From Bacillus_BU sp051233475 (GTDB lineage Bacteria > Bacillota > Bacilli > Bacillales > Cytobacillaceae): 64,000 nucleotides of DNA. Position 1 is the stretch's first letter. Each line of letters opens with the position of its first letter. The stretch covers positions 1-64,000 of the forward strand of contig NZ_JBKFGH010000011.1 in assembly GCF_051233475.1 (NCBI RefSeq), written 5' to 3'. The translations under genes were made by a program, and so were the position numbers. Shown here one piece after another: positions 33,953 to 42,241 of the stretch. The notes under the pieces were generated by a model. It searched no databases and had not been told where the DNA came from. It saw only the letters and a program-made list of their open reading frames with translations.

Positions 33953-35569
33953 ATGTCATCAAAGCTTTTAAGAGGAACATTCATCCTCACACTGGGAACA
34001 ATGGTTTCCAAGGTTCTCGGCTTATTTTATGTCATTCCATTTTACGAAATTGTAGGCTATAAGGGTACAACCCTTTACCAATATTCATACGTACCTTATA
34101 CCATTTTCATCAGTATTGCAACTGCTGGGGTACCACTTGCCGTTTCGAAGTTTATTGCAAAATATAATGCACTAGAGGAATATGCAGTTGGACGGAAGCT
34201 GTTTAAATCGGGTCTCTTAGTTATGTTGTCCACTGGGGTTGTTTCTTTTTTAGTTTTATATTTTTTAGCCCCTGCCCTGGGAGAAATGGTGATTCGCGAT
34301 AAGGATCAGGTTTCAAGTGTAGAGGATGTCGTAACGGTTATCAGAGCGGTAAGCTTTGCGTTAATTGTAGTCCCATTTATGAGCTTGATTCGGGGGTTCT
34401 TTCAAGGGCATCAATCAATGGGACCTTCAGCTGTTTCTCAGGTTGTCGAACAAATTGTCCGGATTATTTTCGTTTTAGCGGGAGCCTATGTTGTTTTACA
34501 TGTTTTGAATGGCAGTCTTGTAACAGCGGTCAGTGTAGCTACATTTGCAGCATTTATCGGGGCGCTCGGCAGTCTTTTTGTTCTATTTTGGTATTGGTAC
34601 AAAAGAAAACCATATTTAGATGAAATTCTACTTAAAGATAAAGGAACAATAGAGATATCTTTAAAGCAAATTTATAAAGAAGTATTACTATATGCAGCTC
34701 CATTTGTTTTTGTTGGAATTGCCAATCCGTTGTTTCAGCTGATTGACCAATTGACGTTTAACAGAGCGATGGTTTCAATCGGTTTGGCAAAGCAAACCGA
34801 ATTTGCCTTCAGCGTGTTAAATTTTGAATCACATAAATTAGTCATTATTCCTGTTTCGTTAGCAACGGCTTTTTCGCTAACACTGGTCCCAAGTGTGACA
34901 AAGGCTTTTGTAGAAAACGATCGCAAAGGTTTATTTCGCCAGTTAAATCAAACCTTTCAAGTTATGTTATTTTTAACACTACCAGCCGTAGTAGGTTTGT
35001 CCCTGCTTGCTGAACCTGTATTCACCGTTTTTTATGAGCACAAGGAATTAGGAACAGAAGTGCTCCGTGCCTATGCGCCGGTAGCGATTTTATTTGCGCT
35101 CTATTCCGTGACTGCAGCTATTTTACAAGGAATTAATGAACAGCGTTATACGATTCTAGGACTTCTTGTCGGTTTATTAATAAAATTAAGCTTAAATATA
35201 CCGTTAATTAAGGTTTTGGAAACAAATGGAGCGGTATTAGCTACTGCATTGGGCTATACGGCAGCAATCCTTATTAATATGTATGTCATTAAAAAGTACG
35301 CACGCTATCCGTTTCGATTTGTGGTGCGTCGCTCTTTGTTAATTATCGCATTCACCCTTGTCATGCTGGTTGGAGCCTTTATTACCTATCAATTATTATT
35401 ATTGGTTCTATCCCCGGCTTCTAAAGTGCAATCTCTGCTCATCATTGGTATTTGTGCACTTGTGGGAGCTGGAATCTATATATATTTAGCGTTTCGCTCT
35501 AAGTTAGTGTACCTGTTGTTTGGTCAACGAGCCGAAAATATAAAGCGGAAATTACGTTTACCGTTTTAA
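33953..35569 (+). CDS. murJ: Lipid II flippase MurJ (YtgP)
   Basis: 538-residue MATE/MVF-type membrane protein with about 14 hydrophobic segments, beginning LLRGTFILTLGTMVSKVLGL. In B. subtilis YtgP is MurJ, exporting lipid II for cell-wall synthesis. Conserved charged intramembrane features include SLIRGFFQGHQSMGP and FQLIDQLTFNRAM. Family length is about 540. The start follows AGGAAGGGATC. A weak C/G hairpin follows. Confidence 0.9.
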   Translation: MSSKLLRGTFILTLGTMVSKVLGLFYVIPFYEIVGYKGTTLYQYSYVPYTIFISIATAGVPLAVSKFIAKYNALEEYAVGRKLFKSGLLVMLSTGVVSFLVLYFLAPALGEMVIRDKDQVSSVEDVVTVIRAVSFALIVVPFMSLIRGFFQGHQSMGPSAVSQVVEQIVRIIFVLAGAYVVLHVLNGSLVTAVSVATFAAFIGALGSLFVLFWYWYKRKPYLDEILLKDKGTIEISLKQIYKEVLLYAAPFVFVGIANPLFQLIDQLTFNRAMVSIGLAKQTEFAFSVLNFESHKLVIIPVSLATAFSLTLVPSVTKAFVENDRKGLFRQLNQTFQVMLFLTLPAVVGLSLLAEPVFTVFYEHKELGTEVLRAYAPVAILFALYSVTAAILQGINEQRYTILGLLVGLLIKLSLNIPLIKVLETNGAVLATALGYTAAILINMYVIKKYARYPFRFVVRRSLLIIAFTLVMLVGAFITYQLLLLVLSPASKVQSLLIIGICALVGAGIYIYLAFRSKLVYLLFGQRAENIKRKLRLPF

Positions 35570-35625
35570 AGAGAACCCCCCACTTATAAAAGAGGGGGAT
35601 TTCCTCTTGTTTGGTGAAGGATAAT

Positions 35626-35862
35626 TTAATAATACTCTGGAAGTTGTCTTAAGCCTAAGCGGCGTTCAACCCGATCAAGACGTCGATCTAGTTGGTTCAC
35701 TAATCTGTCAAGCTGATCAACACGACGCTCTAGTCGGTCTAAACGGCGGTCAACGTTACCGCCACCTGGGAAACCACCGCCTGGAAAGCCACCGCCTGGG
35801 AAACCGCCACCCGGGAAGCCACCACCTGGAAAACCTTGTGGGAATTGTTGTCTGTAGTCCAT
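35626..35862 (-). CDS. Small FPGGG-repeat and coiled-coil protein
   Basis: 78 residues from ATG at 35862 with GGAG upstream. The N terminus carries five tandem FPGGG units after FPQG. The rest is a regular heptad series (RRLDRLE, RRVDQLD, RLVNQLD, RRLDRVE, RRLGLRQ) ending LPEYY, so an arginine-rich coiled coil is predicted. The DNA shows 15-bp direct repeats in the glycine part. No signal peptide. The design recalls small structural or coat proteins, but I do not know a named family. It is convergent with murJ. Confidence 0.8.
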   Translation of the reverse strand: MDYRQQFPQGFPGGGFPGGGFPGGGFPGGGFPGGGNVDRRLDRLERRVDQLDRLVNQLDRRLDRVERRLGLRQLPEYY

Positions 35863-35976
35863 TTCAATCATCTCCATTTTTTAATTTGGGTAAGAATGAT
35901 AACAGTCTATGTATCGTAGCGAGGTGTGGTATAGGCATATACCTAAATAATTTTTAGAATGTTGGGAGGAGCTAAT

Positions 35977-36693
35977 TTGCGGATTGATAAAATGTTAGCC
36001 AATCTAGGGTATGGCAGTAGAAAAGAAGTTAAACAAATACTTAAAGCAGGCACTGTTAAAATAAATGACAATGTAGTAAAGGATGCTAAGCAACACGTAA
36101 ATTTGGATAGTGATGTTGTTACCCTTAATGGTGAAGTACTTGAATATCGACAATTTATTTATTTAATGATGAATAAGCCGCCTGGGGTTATTTCTGCTAC
36201 CGAGGATACAAAAGATGAAACGGTGATCGATTTATTAGATATGGCTGACGCAGTGTACGAGCCCTTTCCGGTCGGCCGGCTTGATAAAGATACAGAAGGG
36301 CTGTTGTTAATCACCAATGATGGACAGCTTGCCCACCGATTGCTGTCTCCAAAGAAGCATGTACCGAAAATGTATTTTGCGCAAATTGATGGAGAAGTCA
36401 CAGCGGAAGATGTAGAAGCCTTTAAACATGGGGTTACATTAGACGACGGCTATTTAACAAAACCTGGTGAGTTAACCATCTTAAAAAGTGGAATTAGGTC
36501 TGAGATTGAACTGACGATAACAGAAGGGAAATTCCATCAGGTAAAGCGCATGTTCCAGGCGGTAGGAAAAAAGGTTGTTTATTTAAAAAGAATGACGATG
36601 GGGCCGCTTCAACTTGATGAGGAGCTTGAATTAGGGGAATACCGGGATTTAACAGAAGAAGAGTTGGAACAGTTATTAAACTATCAGCCCTAA
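35977..36693 (+). CDS. ytzG: Pseudouridine synthase, RsuA/RluB family
   Basis: Modifies uridine in ribosomal RNA. N-terminal S4 domain (LRIDKMLANLGYGSRKEVKQ) and catalytic motif GRLDKDTEGLLL with Asp near residue 97. 238 residues from the TTG at 35977, which has GGGAGGAG 5 bases upstream; the ATG at 35959 overlaps that site. RsuA-type (16S, U516) is most likely by size. Symbol ytzG follows the B. subtilis gene next to ytgP. Confidence 0.87.
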   Translation: MRIDKMLANLGYGSRKEVKQILKAGTVKINDNVVKDAKQHVNLDSDVVTLNGEVLEYRQFIYLMMNKPPGVISATEDTKDETVIDLLDMADAVYEPFPVGRLDKDTEGLLLITNDGQLAHRLLSPKKHVPKMYFAQIDGEVTAEDVEAFKHGVTLDDGYLTKPGELTILKSGIRSEIELTITEGKFHQVKRMFQAVGKKVVYLKRMTMGPLQLDEELELGEYRDLTEEELEQLLNYQP

Positions 36694-36736
36694 GGTTGAA
36701 ACTTTTGATAATAAAAATTCTTGATGAAAAAATAGG

Positions 36737-36916
36737 CTGTATTAAATTTGGCTGTTGATTTCCGCTGCAGGTGCTCGCTTTCCGCGGGGGAGTCCGGGAG
36801 CCTCCTCGGCGTCATAGCGCCTGTGGGGTCTCCCGTGACACCTTCTCCCGCAGGAGTCTCGCACCTTCCGCTCCAATCAACAGAGTGCTCAAAATCAACA
36901 TTCGTCTTTAACACAG
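36737..36916. repeat. MITE-like palindromic repeat, family A, copy 3
   Basis: 180 bp with nested ends: outer CTGTATTAAA and TTTAACACAG, inner CTGTTGATT (36752-36760) and AATCAACAG (36875-36883). The core is nearly identical to copy 4 at 45849, differing at only a few positions. Both copies have the same orientation. It lies after the ytzG stop. Confidence 0.9.
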
Positions 36917-36927
36917 TCAAAAAATAA

Positions 36928-36958
36928 AGAAATCGTCCATTGGACGATTTCTATTTTT
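36928..36958. terminator. Terminator between ytzG and ytzE
   Basis: AGAAATCGTCCA and TGGACGATTTCT form a perfect stem with a T run. Confidence 0.85.
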
Positions 36959-36974
36959 TCGTTGTAAATTTTTA

Positions 36975-37196
36975 TTAAGACGACATCTTTACCTTCTTAT
37001 GAGTTGTTGTCCATCTGCCGCGGCTGGGACTTTCTACTAAGTCATTATAAGCCAAAACATTTAAATCTCTCTGGATGGTACGAGGAGTGATACCAAATTC
37101 CTCTACAAGATCCTGCGTTGATACTGTCCCATTTTTTTGAATAAACATGTAGATGGATTTGATACGGTTTAACATCCGGTTAGTCGAAGGTTTCAA
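36975..37196 (-). CDS. ytzE: DeoR-type helix-turn-helix regulator YtzE
   Basis: 73-residue protein that is just the DNA-binding part of a DeoR regulator: MLNRIKSIYMFIQKNG, VSTQDLVEEFGITPRTIQRDLNVLAYNDLV. It lacks the sugar-binding domain, as does B. subtilis YtzE. The TTG at 37196 has GGGAG 7 bases upstream and fits the family N terminus (KPSTNRML). Target unknown. About 450 bp of AT-rich DNA upstream toward pepV holds a TATAAT at 37606-37611 for pepV and no gene. Confidence 0.85.
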   Translation of the reverse strand: MKPSTNRMLNRIKSIYMFIQKNGTVSTQDLVEEFGITPRTIQRDLNVLAYNDLVESPSRGRWTTTHKKVKMSS

Positions 37197-37655
37197 AAAA
37201 CCACTCCCTATCCTTTTTTCAAACCCGTGGCAAATACCTGCATCCGACTGGCTCATGAAGTTTATGACTTCAACATATGTAGTTTTCCTCAGCAGACAAC
37301 TCCTTTTCTAAAACCTTTTTTTAGAAACTCTAGAGGTCCATACTTCTAATCTAATTTTACTATTGTTCTCAGAAAATTTCTACTTAATAGAGTAAAATTA
37401 ACAAATTGTTAAATTTTTCTTTTTAAAATCGGCCCTTTTCCCCTTTCTTTTTATTATTACTATACAATATGGTGAATAAATGAGTAAATATGCTAAAAGT
37501 TTGAAAATTCAGTAAATAAATTTAAACTAACCGTAAATCATGACGTTTATGTTAGCCAGAGCAGAAAATAGCACAGACAATTCGTTTTCAAGAAAAAAAT
37601 AAGTGTATAATGAGTTTATTATGAATGTGAAATGGTAAAAAGGAGGTTTTTTCTG

Positions 37656-39101
37656 TTGCAGCCGATTGATTGGAAAAAAGAGGTCGAAAATAGAAAAAGT
37701 AAAATCATTCAAGATACTCAAAATCTTTTACATATAAAAAGTATATTAGATGAGAATAAGCCCGCCCCAGAAGCACCGCTTGGCAGCGGGATTAAAGAAG
37801 CTTTAGATTATATGCTTCAATTAGGGGAACAAGAGGGCTTCTCTGTCAAGAATGTTGGAAATCTTGCTGGTCATATTGAATTTGGTCAAGGGGAAGAACT
37901 GGTCGGAATATTATGCCATATTGATGTCGTTCCACCGGGTGATGGTTGGACGAGTGATCCCTTTGCTGCAGAAATCCGTGATGGGAAAATCTTTGCGCGG
38001 GGGGCAATTGATGATAAAGGACCTACAATCGCTGCCTTCCATGCTATGAAAATTGTTAAAGATTTAGGCATTCCTATGGATAGACGAGTTCGCATGATTA
38101 TTGGAACCGATGAAGAGAGTAATTGGAGATGTGTTGAACATTACTTTCAACAGGAAGAAATGCCAACAATGGGCTTTGCACCTGATGCCGATTTTCCAAT
38201 CATTTATGCGGAAAAAGGGATCGTTGATTTTGACGTTGTACAAATCGCAAGTGTTAGTGAGAAAAAGGACTTTCAGGTTCATATTCTCTCCTTTGAGTCA
38301 GGCAGAAGATACAATATGGTTCCGGACTTTGCCAGGGTAGAACTGATTGCGCTCCAGATGCAGACGGACATTGTTCAGTGTTTTCGAGACTTTTTAAAAA
38401 CCCATGGGTTAAGTGGAAATCAATTTGTTGAATGCGGCAAGCTCGTTCTTGAAGTTGAAGGTGTATCGGCACATGGAATGGAACCGAAGCATGGAAAAAA
38501 CGCTGGTTTATACTTGGCACAATTTCTTGCTAAATTAAAAATGAACCCTGAAGCAAACCATTTTATTCAATTTGTTGTCCGTTACTTTTGTGGTGATTCT
38601 CGTGGTAAACAATTGGGTATTGATTTTGTAGATGATATTTCAGGTGAATTAACCATCAACGTAGGAAAGCTCAGCTTTTCAAAAAATGAGGGAGGGCGGC
38701 TTGGATTAAACCTTCGCTATCCTGTTACAAATCAAATCGAGGAAACGAAAGAAAGACTGGACTTGCTTTTCCAAAAAGAAGGGTTTACGATTGAAAACTT
38801 TGCTAATTCCAATCCCCATTATGTCGATAAACAGGATCCATTGGTTTTAACGCTTCAAAAGGTATATGTGGAGCAAACCGGGGAAAAAGCAGAGCTGCTG
38901 GCAATTGGGGGAGGAACCTATGCGCGGTCCTTAAAATCCGGAGTTGCCTTTGGACCATTATTCCCAGGCAGGGAAGATATTGCCCATCAGAAGGATGAAT
39001 ATATTTTCATTGAGGATTTGTTACGCGCAACAGCCATATATGCACAGGCCATTTTTGAGTTAGCTAAGGGTGATGAACAGTCAGGAGGGAGCGAGAAATA
39101 A
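37656..39101 (+). CDS. pepV: Dipeptidase PepV (M20 family)
   Basis: Zinc dipeptidase of the PepV type, 481 residues. Metal and active-site blocks: GILCHIDVVPPGDGW, FARGAIDDKGPTIAAFHAMK, IIGTDEESNW and a late HQKDEYIFIEDL. The TTG at 37656 is preceded by AAGGAGG at 8 bases; the ATG at 37632 lies upstream of that site. It overlaps dat by one base, so they are coupled; this order is conserved in bacilli. It corresponds to B. subtilis ytjP. Confidence 0.9.
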   Translation: MQPIDWKKEVENRKSKIIQDTQNLLHIKSILDENKPAPEAPLGSGIKEALDYMLQLGEQEGFSVKNVGNLAGHIEFGQGEELVGILCHIDVVPPGDGWTSDPFAAEIRDGKIFARGAIDDKGPTIAAFHAMKIVKDLGIPMDRRVRMIIGTDEESNWRCVEHYFQQEEMPTMGFAPDADFPIIYAEKGIVDFDVVQIASVSEKKDFQVHILSFESGRRYNMVPDFARVELIALQMQTDIVQCFRDFLKTHGLSGNQFVECGKLVLEVEGVSAHGMEPKHGKNAGLYLAQFLAKLKMNPEANHFIQFVVRYFCGDSRGKQLGIDFVDDISGELTINVGKLSFSKNEGGRLGLNLRYPVTNQIEETKERLDLLFQKEGFTIENFANSNPHYVDKQDPLVLTLQKVYVEQTGEKAELLAIGGGTYARSLKSGVAFGPLFPGREDIAHQKDEYIFIEDLLRATAIYAQAIFELAKGDEQSGGSEK

Positions 39102-39955
39102 TGTATGCGATACTAAATGGGGATTTCGTAGAACGTAGTCAGGCTAAAGTAGATATAGAGGATAGAGGCTACCAATTTGGTGATGGGATTTATGAAGTCA
39201 TTCGAGTGTACAATGGGAAAATGTTTGCTGCACGTGAACATTTAGAGAGGCTTAATGAATGTACGAACAAAATTAACATAGAGCTTTCTTTGTCATTGAT
39301 GGAAATTGAGAGCATGCTGAATGAGTTAATTGAAAAGAATCAATTAGAATCAGGAATTGTCTACCTTCAGGTAACTAGAGGTGTAGCAATAAGAAATCAT
39401 GCATTTCCGGCGCCTGACACGAAAGCTTCATTTGTTGCATATACGAAGGAAATCTCACGCCCTGTTGAGGGATTGAAGCATGGGGTAAGAACTTTGTTGG
39501 TAGAGGATATTCGCTGGCTTCATTGTGATATTAAAAGCTTGAATTTACTTGGAAATTTGTTGGCGAAACAAAAGGCAGTTGAGTCCGGCTGCACGGAAGC
39601 GATTCTTCACCGTGGAGAGCTTGTTACAGAAGGGAGTTCATCCAATATCTCCATTTTTAAAAACGGAATACTCTACACTCATCCAGCTAATCAATATATC
39701 CTTAATGGGATCACCCGACAGCAACTCCTTTTGATTTGTAAAAAAAATCAAATCCCGTTCGTTGAAAAAGCGATTACTGTTGAGGAATTAATCGAAGCGG
39801 ATGAAATCTTCCTTTCAAGTACTACTGCTGAAGTAACGCCAATAATTGAAATTTCAGGAACAAGCTTTGCTGCTGAGAAGCCAGGAGCAATGACAGTAAG
39901 GCTTCAGAATCTGCTTGAACAAGAAATCGCTCAGCAGTGCGGAACGATTCAGTAA
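39101..39955 (+). CDS. dat: D-amino acid aminotransferase
   Basis: PLP fold-type IV enzyme interconverting D-alanine and D-glutamate with their keto acids, useful for wall peptides. Catalytic Lys in DIKSLNLLGNLLAK, N-terminal block YQFGDGIYEVIRVYNG, and phosphate-binding TSSNIS-type segment (TEGSSSNISIF) are present. 284 residues, usual size. The start codon overlaps the pepV stop (TAATG). A long terminator follows. Confidence 0.93.
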   Translation: MYAILNGDFVERSQAKVDIEDRGYQFGDGIYEVIRVYNGKMFAAREHLERLNECTNKINIELSLSLMEIESMLNELIEKNQLESGIVYLQVTRGVAIRNHAFPAPDTKASFVAYTKEISRPVEGLKHGVRTLLVEDIRWLHCDIKSLNLLGNLLAKQKAVESGCTEAILHRGELVTEGSSSNISIFKNGILYTHPANQYILNGITRQQLLLICKKNQIPFVEKAITVEELIEADEIFLSSTTAEVTPIIEISGTSFAAEKPGAMTVRLQNLLEQEIAQQCGTIQ

Positions 39956-39962
39956 AACAATG

Positions 39963-40012
39963 AAGAGGTCTGCTTCCCGGTAACATGAACGTTTGGGAAC
40001 AGACCTCTTTTA
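39963..40012. terminator. Terminator between dat and cysteine synthase
   Basis: AAGAGGTCTG and CAGACCTCTT with inner TTCCC and GGGAA pairing and T runs. It is placed between convergent genes. Confidence 0.85.
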
Positions 40013-40038
40013 TTCGGCTTAACTAGGCAATGAACTAT

Positions 40039-40971
40039 TTATTCATATTGAAAAAGGTCGCTGGATAAATATCGTTCGCCCGTGTCACACGCAATACAAA
40101 CGACAGCTTCTTTTGGTGTCAAAGTTTTAGCAACCTCAATTGCAGCAAAGCAGGCAGCACCCGATGAAGGTCCAACTAAAATTCCTTCTTTTTTTGCCAG
40201 CTCCCTTGTCATAAAATACGCTTCCTCATCTTGAATTTGATGAATTTTATCATAAACTTTAGTATTTAAAACATTAGGAATAAATCCAGGACTTGTTCCA
40301 ACAAGTTTATGTTTTCCAGGCTTTCCTCCTGATAGGACTGGGGATCCTGCAGGTTCTACTACGTGAACAGTAAGCTGAGGGAAATGCTCCTTTAATGTTT
40401 CCCCTGTTCCGGTAATCGTGCCGCCTGTTCCTGCAGTGGCGACAAATGCCGCCAGAGGTTTTCCGATTATGTTCATCGCTTCAATAATTTCTGGAGCTGT
40501 GGAGTGCCGGTGGGCATCCGGATTAGCACTGTTTTCAAATTGCATTGGAATAAAACTATTAGGAATTTGATCAGCCAGTTCAATTGCTTTTTTGATTGAT
40601 CCCGGCATCTTTTCGTCTCCGGGTGTCAGGACCACTTCTGCACCATATGCCTTTAAAATATTGATTCTTTCTTTTGTCATTGTGTCTGGCATGACAAGGA
40701 TGGCTCGGTATCCTCGTGCCGCAGCATTCATTGCCAGTCCAATTCCGGTATTTCCACTTGTTGGCTCAATGATGGTTGCTCCAGGCGTCAATTTCCCTTC
40801 TCTTTCTGCCACTTCTATCATTTGATAGGCAGCTCTGTCTTTGACGCTTTTACTCGGATTAAAGAATTCAAGCTTTAAATATACATCTGCTCCATTTTCA
40901 GGTGCCAGTTTATTTAGTTTTACAAGTGGCGTATCACCGATCAATTCCGCTAAATTATTTACAACCTTCAA
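40039..40971 (-). CDS. cysK: Cysteine synthase (O-acetylserine sulfhydrylase)
   Basis: PLP fold-type II enzyme making cysteine from O-acetylserine and sulfide. PLP lysine in SKSVKDRAAYQM-like context (NPSKSVKDRAA), substrate loop TSGNTGIGLA, phosphate loop GTGGTITGTGETL, and PSSGAAC are present. 310 residues. TTG start with AGGGAAG upstream. By position next to pepV and dat it corresponds to the second B. subtilis enzyme, ytkP, rather than the main cysK; the symbol denotes the activity class. Confidence 0.9.
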   Translation of the reverse strand: MKVVNNLAELIGDTPLVKLNKLAPENGADVYLKLEFFNPSKSVKDRAAYQMIEVAEREGKLTPGATIIEPTSGNTGIGLAMNAAARGYRAILVMPDTMTKERINILKAYGAEVVLTPGDEKMPGSIKKAIELADQIPNSFIPMQFENSANPDAHRHSTAPEIIEAMNIIGKPLAAFVATAGTGGTITGTGETLKEHFPQLTVHVVEPAGSPVLSGGKPGKHKLVGTSPGFIPNVLNTKVYDKIHQIQDEEAYFMTRELAKKEGILVGPSSGAACFAAIEVAKTLTPKEAVVCIACDTGERYLSSDLFQYE

Positions 40972-41163
40972 TTTAAGTCTTCCCTTCCCTGTTCGTTAAC
41001 TTTTTAAAAAGATATCTCTCACTTTAATAAATACACGTTTGCTATAATTATTTTGATAAATTCAGCAAAACAATCTCATTCTAAATTATACGAAGGTTGT
41101 CACAATAAAACAAATATTGCGTTAGTGTTAATAGTATTTTGTAGGTTGAAAGGGAGTGTCAAG

Positions 41164-41742
41164 ATGGCTCATAATCCTCACTTTTTCTTTGCGGTAAGCC
41201 TCCCAACGGAAGCAAAGCAAGAATTAAAAAAATGTTCGGATCAGTTAAAAGTGGACTTTCCATTTTCGCGGTGGGTTCATGAACAAGATTATCACATTAC
41301 CCTCGCATTTTTAGGGAGTGCGGAGAAAAGCAAACTTGAACTTGCTAAAGAATTTGTCGATGGAAAAATGGCGGGAAGTAAACCGTTTCCTTTAATAATC
41401 AATCAGTTAGGTACATTCGGACGAAAAGATTCACCAAGAATTTTTTGGGCAGGAGTGAAGCAAGAGGACCGTTTACACAGTATACGTGATCATGTATTTT
41501 CAGCCTGTGAGCAGGCAGGGTTTCAATTAGAGACAAGACCATTTCATCCTCATATTACAATAGCTAGAAAATGGATGGGAACGACTCCTTTTCCGGTGGT
41601 AAATTTTGAGGAATCAAGAAATTTAGATAGTCCGATTGTATTTTTGGCTAATAAAATTGTCCTATATCAAACCCATTTAGATCAAATACCAAAATATGAA
41701 GCAGTTGCCTCTTATACGCTTCATCCTAAGGATATAGAATAA
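41164..41742 (+). CDS. thpR: RNA 2',3'-cyclic phosphodiesterase ThpR
   Basis: 2H phosphoesterase opening 2',3'-cyclic phosphates of RNA ends. Both HxT motifs are present: HITLAFLG (near residue 42) and HPHITIAR (near residue 130). 192 residues from ATG at 41164 preceded by AAAGGGAG; upstream frame to 41053 is unsupported. B. subtilis ytlP is the equivalent and is followed there by a lipid kinase, which is decayed here. Confidence 0.88.
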   Translation: MAHNPHFFFAVSLPTEAKQELKKCSDQLKVDFPFSRWVHEQDYHITLAFLGSAEKSKLELAKEFVDGKMAGSKPFPLIINQLGTFGRKDSPRIFWAGVKQEDRLHSIRDHVFSACEQAGFQLETRPFHPHITIARKWMGTTPFPVVNFEESRNLDSPIVFLANKIVLYQTHLDQIPKYEAVASYTLHPKDIE

Positions 41743-41828
41743 TTATTTTATGAGAGTTTTTACCTCTTCCCTAAAGAAAATAGACAAAAGACACATCGGG
41801 AGAAAAAGAAACGATATATATACTATAA

Positions 41829-42170
41829 GAGGTTTGTAAAGAAGCCAAAGGGGAAGCAATTGTCATTGTCGCCATGGGCGGTGATGGTACTGTTTATGAA
41901 GTTATCAATGGAATGGTGTCCTATCCTAATGCCGTTTTAGGTATTATTCCATGCGGTTCAGGGAATGACTTTGCTAGAGGATTTTCCATTCCAACGGATC
42001 CTCGATTAGCCCTAAACTTGATTATTAGGAACGCTAATAAACAACCTGAATATATTGGTGTAGGTAAAATCATTAAATCAGAAAAAGATGAGAGCAATCT
42101 TTGCTAATAATATAGGGGTTTGTCAGCAATTTAGCAAAAATGAAGCTTTTAGCTGTCTTTGTTAGCGTTT
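41829..42170 (+). pseudogene. ytlR: Decayed diacylglycerol/lipid kinase (ytlR-like)
   Basis: From 41829 the frame reads EVCKEAKGEAIVIVAMGGDG followed by TVYEVINGMV and IIPCGSGNDFARGFSIP, the nucleotide-binding signatures of DagK/YegS lipid kinases. A stop codon lies directly before this point, so the first 50 or so residues are lost. At about 42090 the homologous reading (IFANNIGV) shifts frame and ends at a stop soon after. Roughly the last half of the usual 300 residues is missing. The site between thpR and amyX is where B. subtilis has ytlR. Confidence 0.8.
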
Positions 42171-42241
42171 TCTGGGGAGGGCATTCAAGGTATAGAGACA
42201 TGAAGGAGAAGTCAAGAGGAAGTGAAGGAGTTGAATTTCCG

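Noticed and set aside
36690..36920. Open frames inside the palindromic repeats (also at 7564-7746, 12594-12908, 45787-46088)
   Set aside because: They arise from the GC-rich core of family A repeats, occur on either strand, and lack start signals.
41874..42107. 77-residue frame as an intact small gene
   Set aside because: It is an internal piece of a lipid kinase with both ends lost, and has no ribosome binding site.
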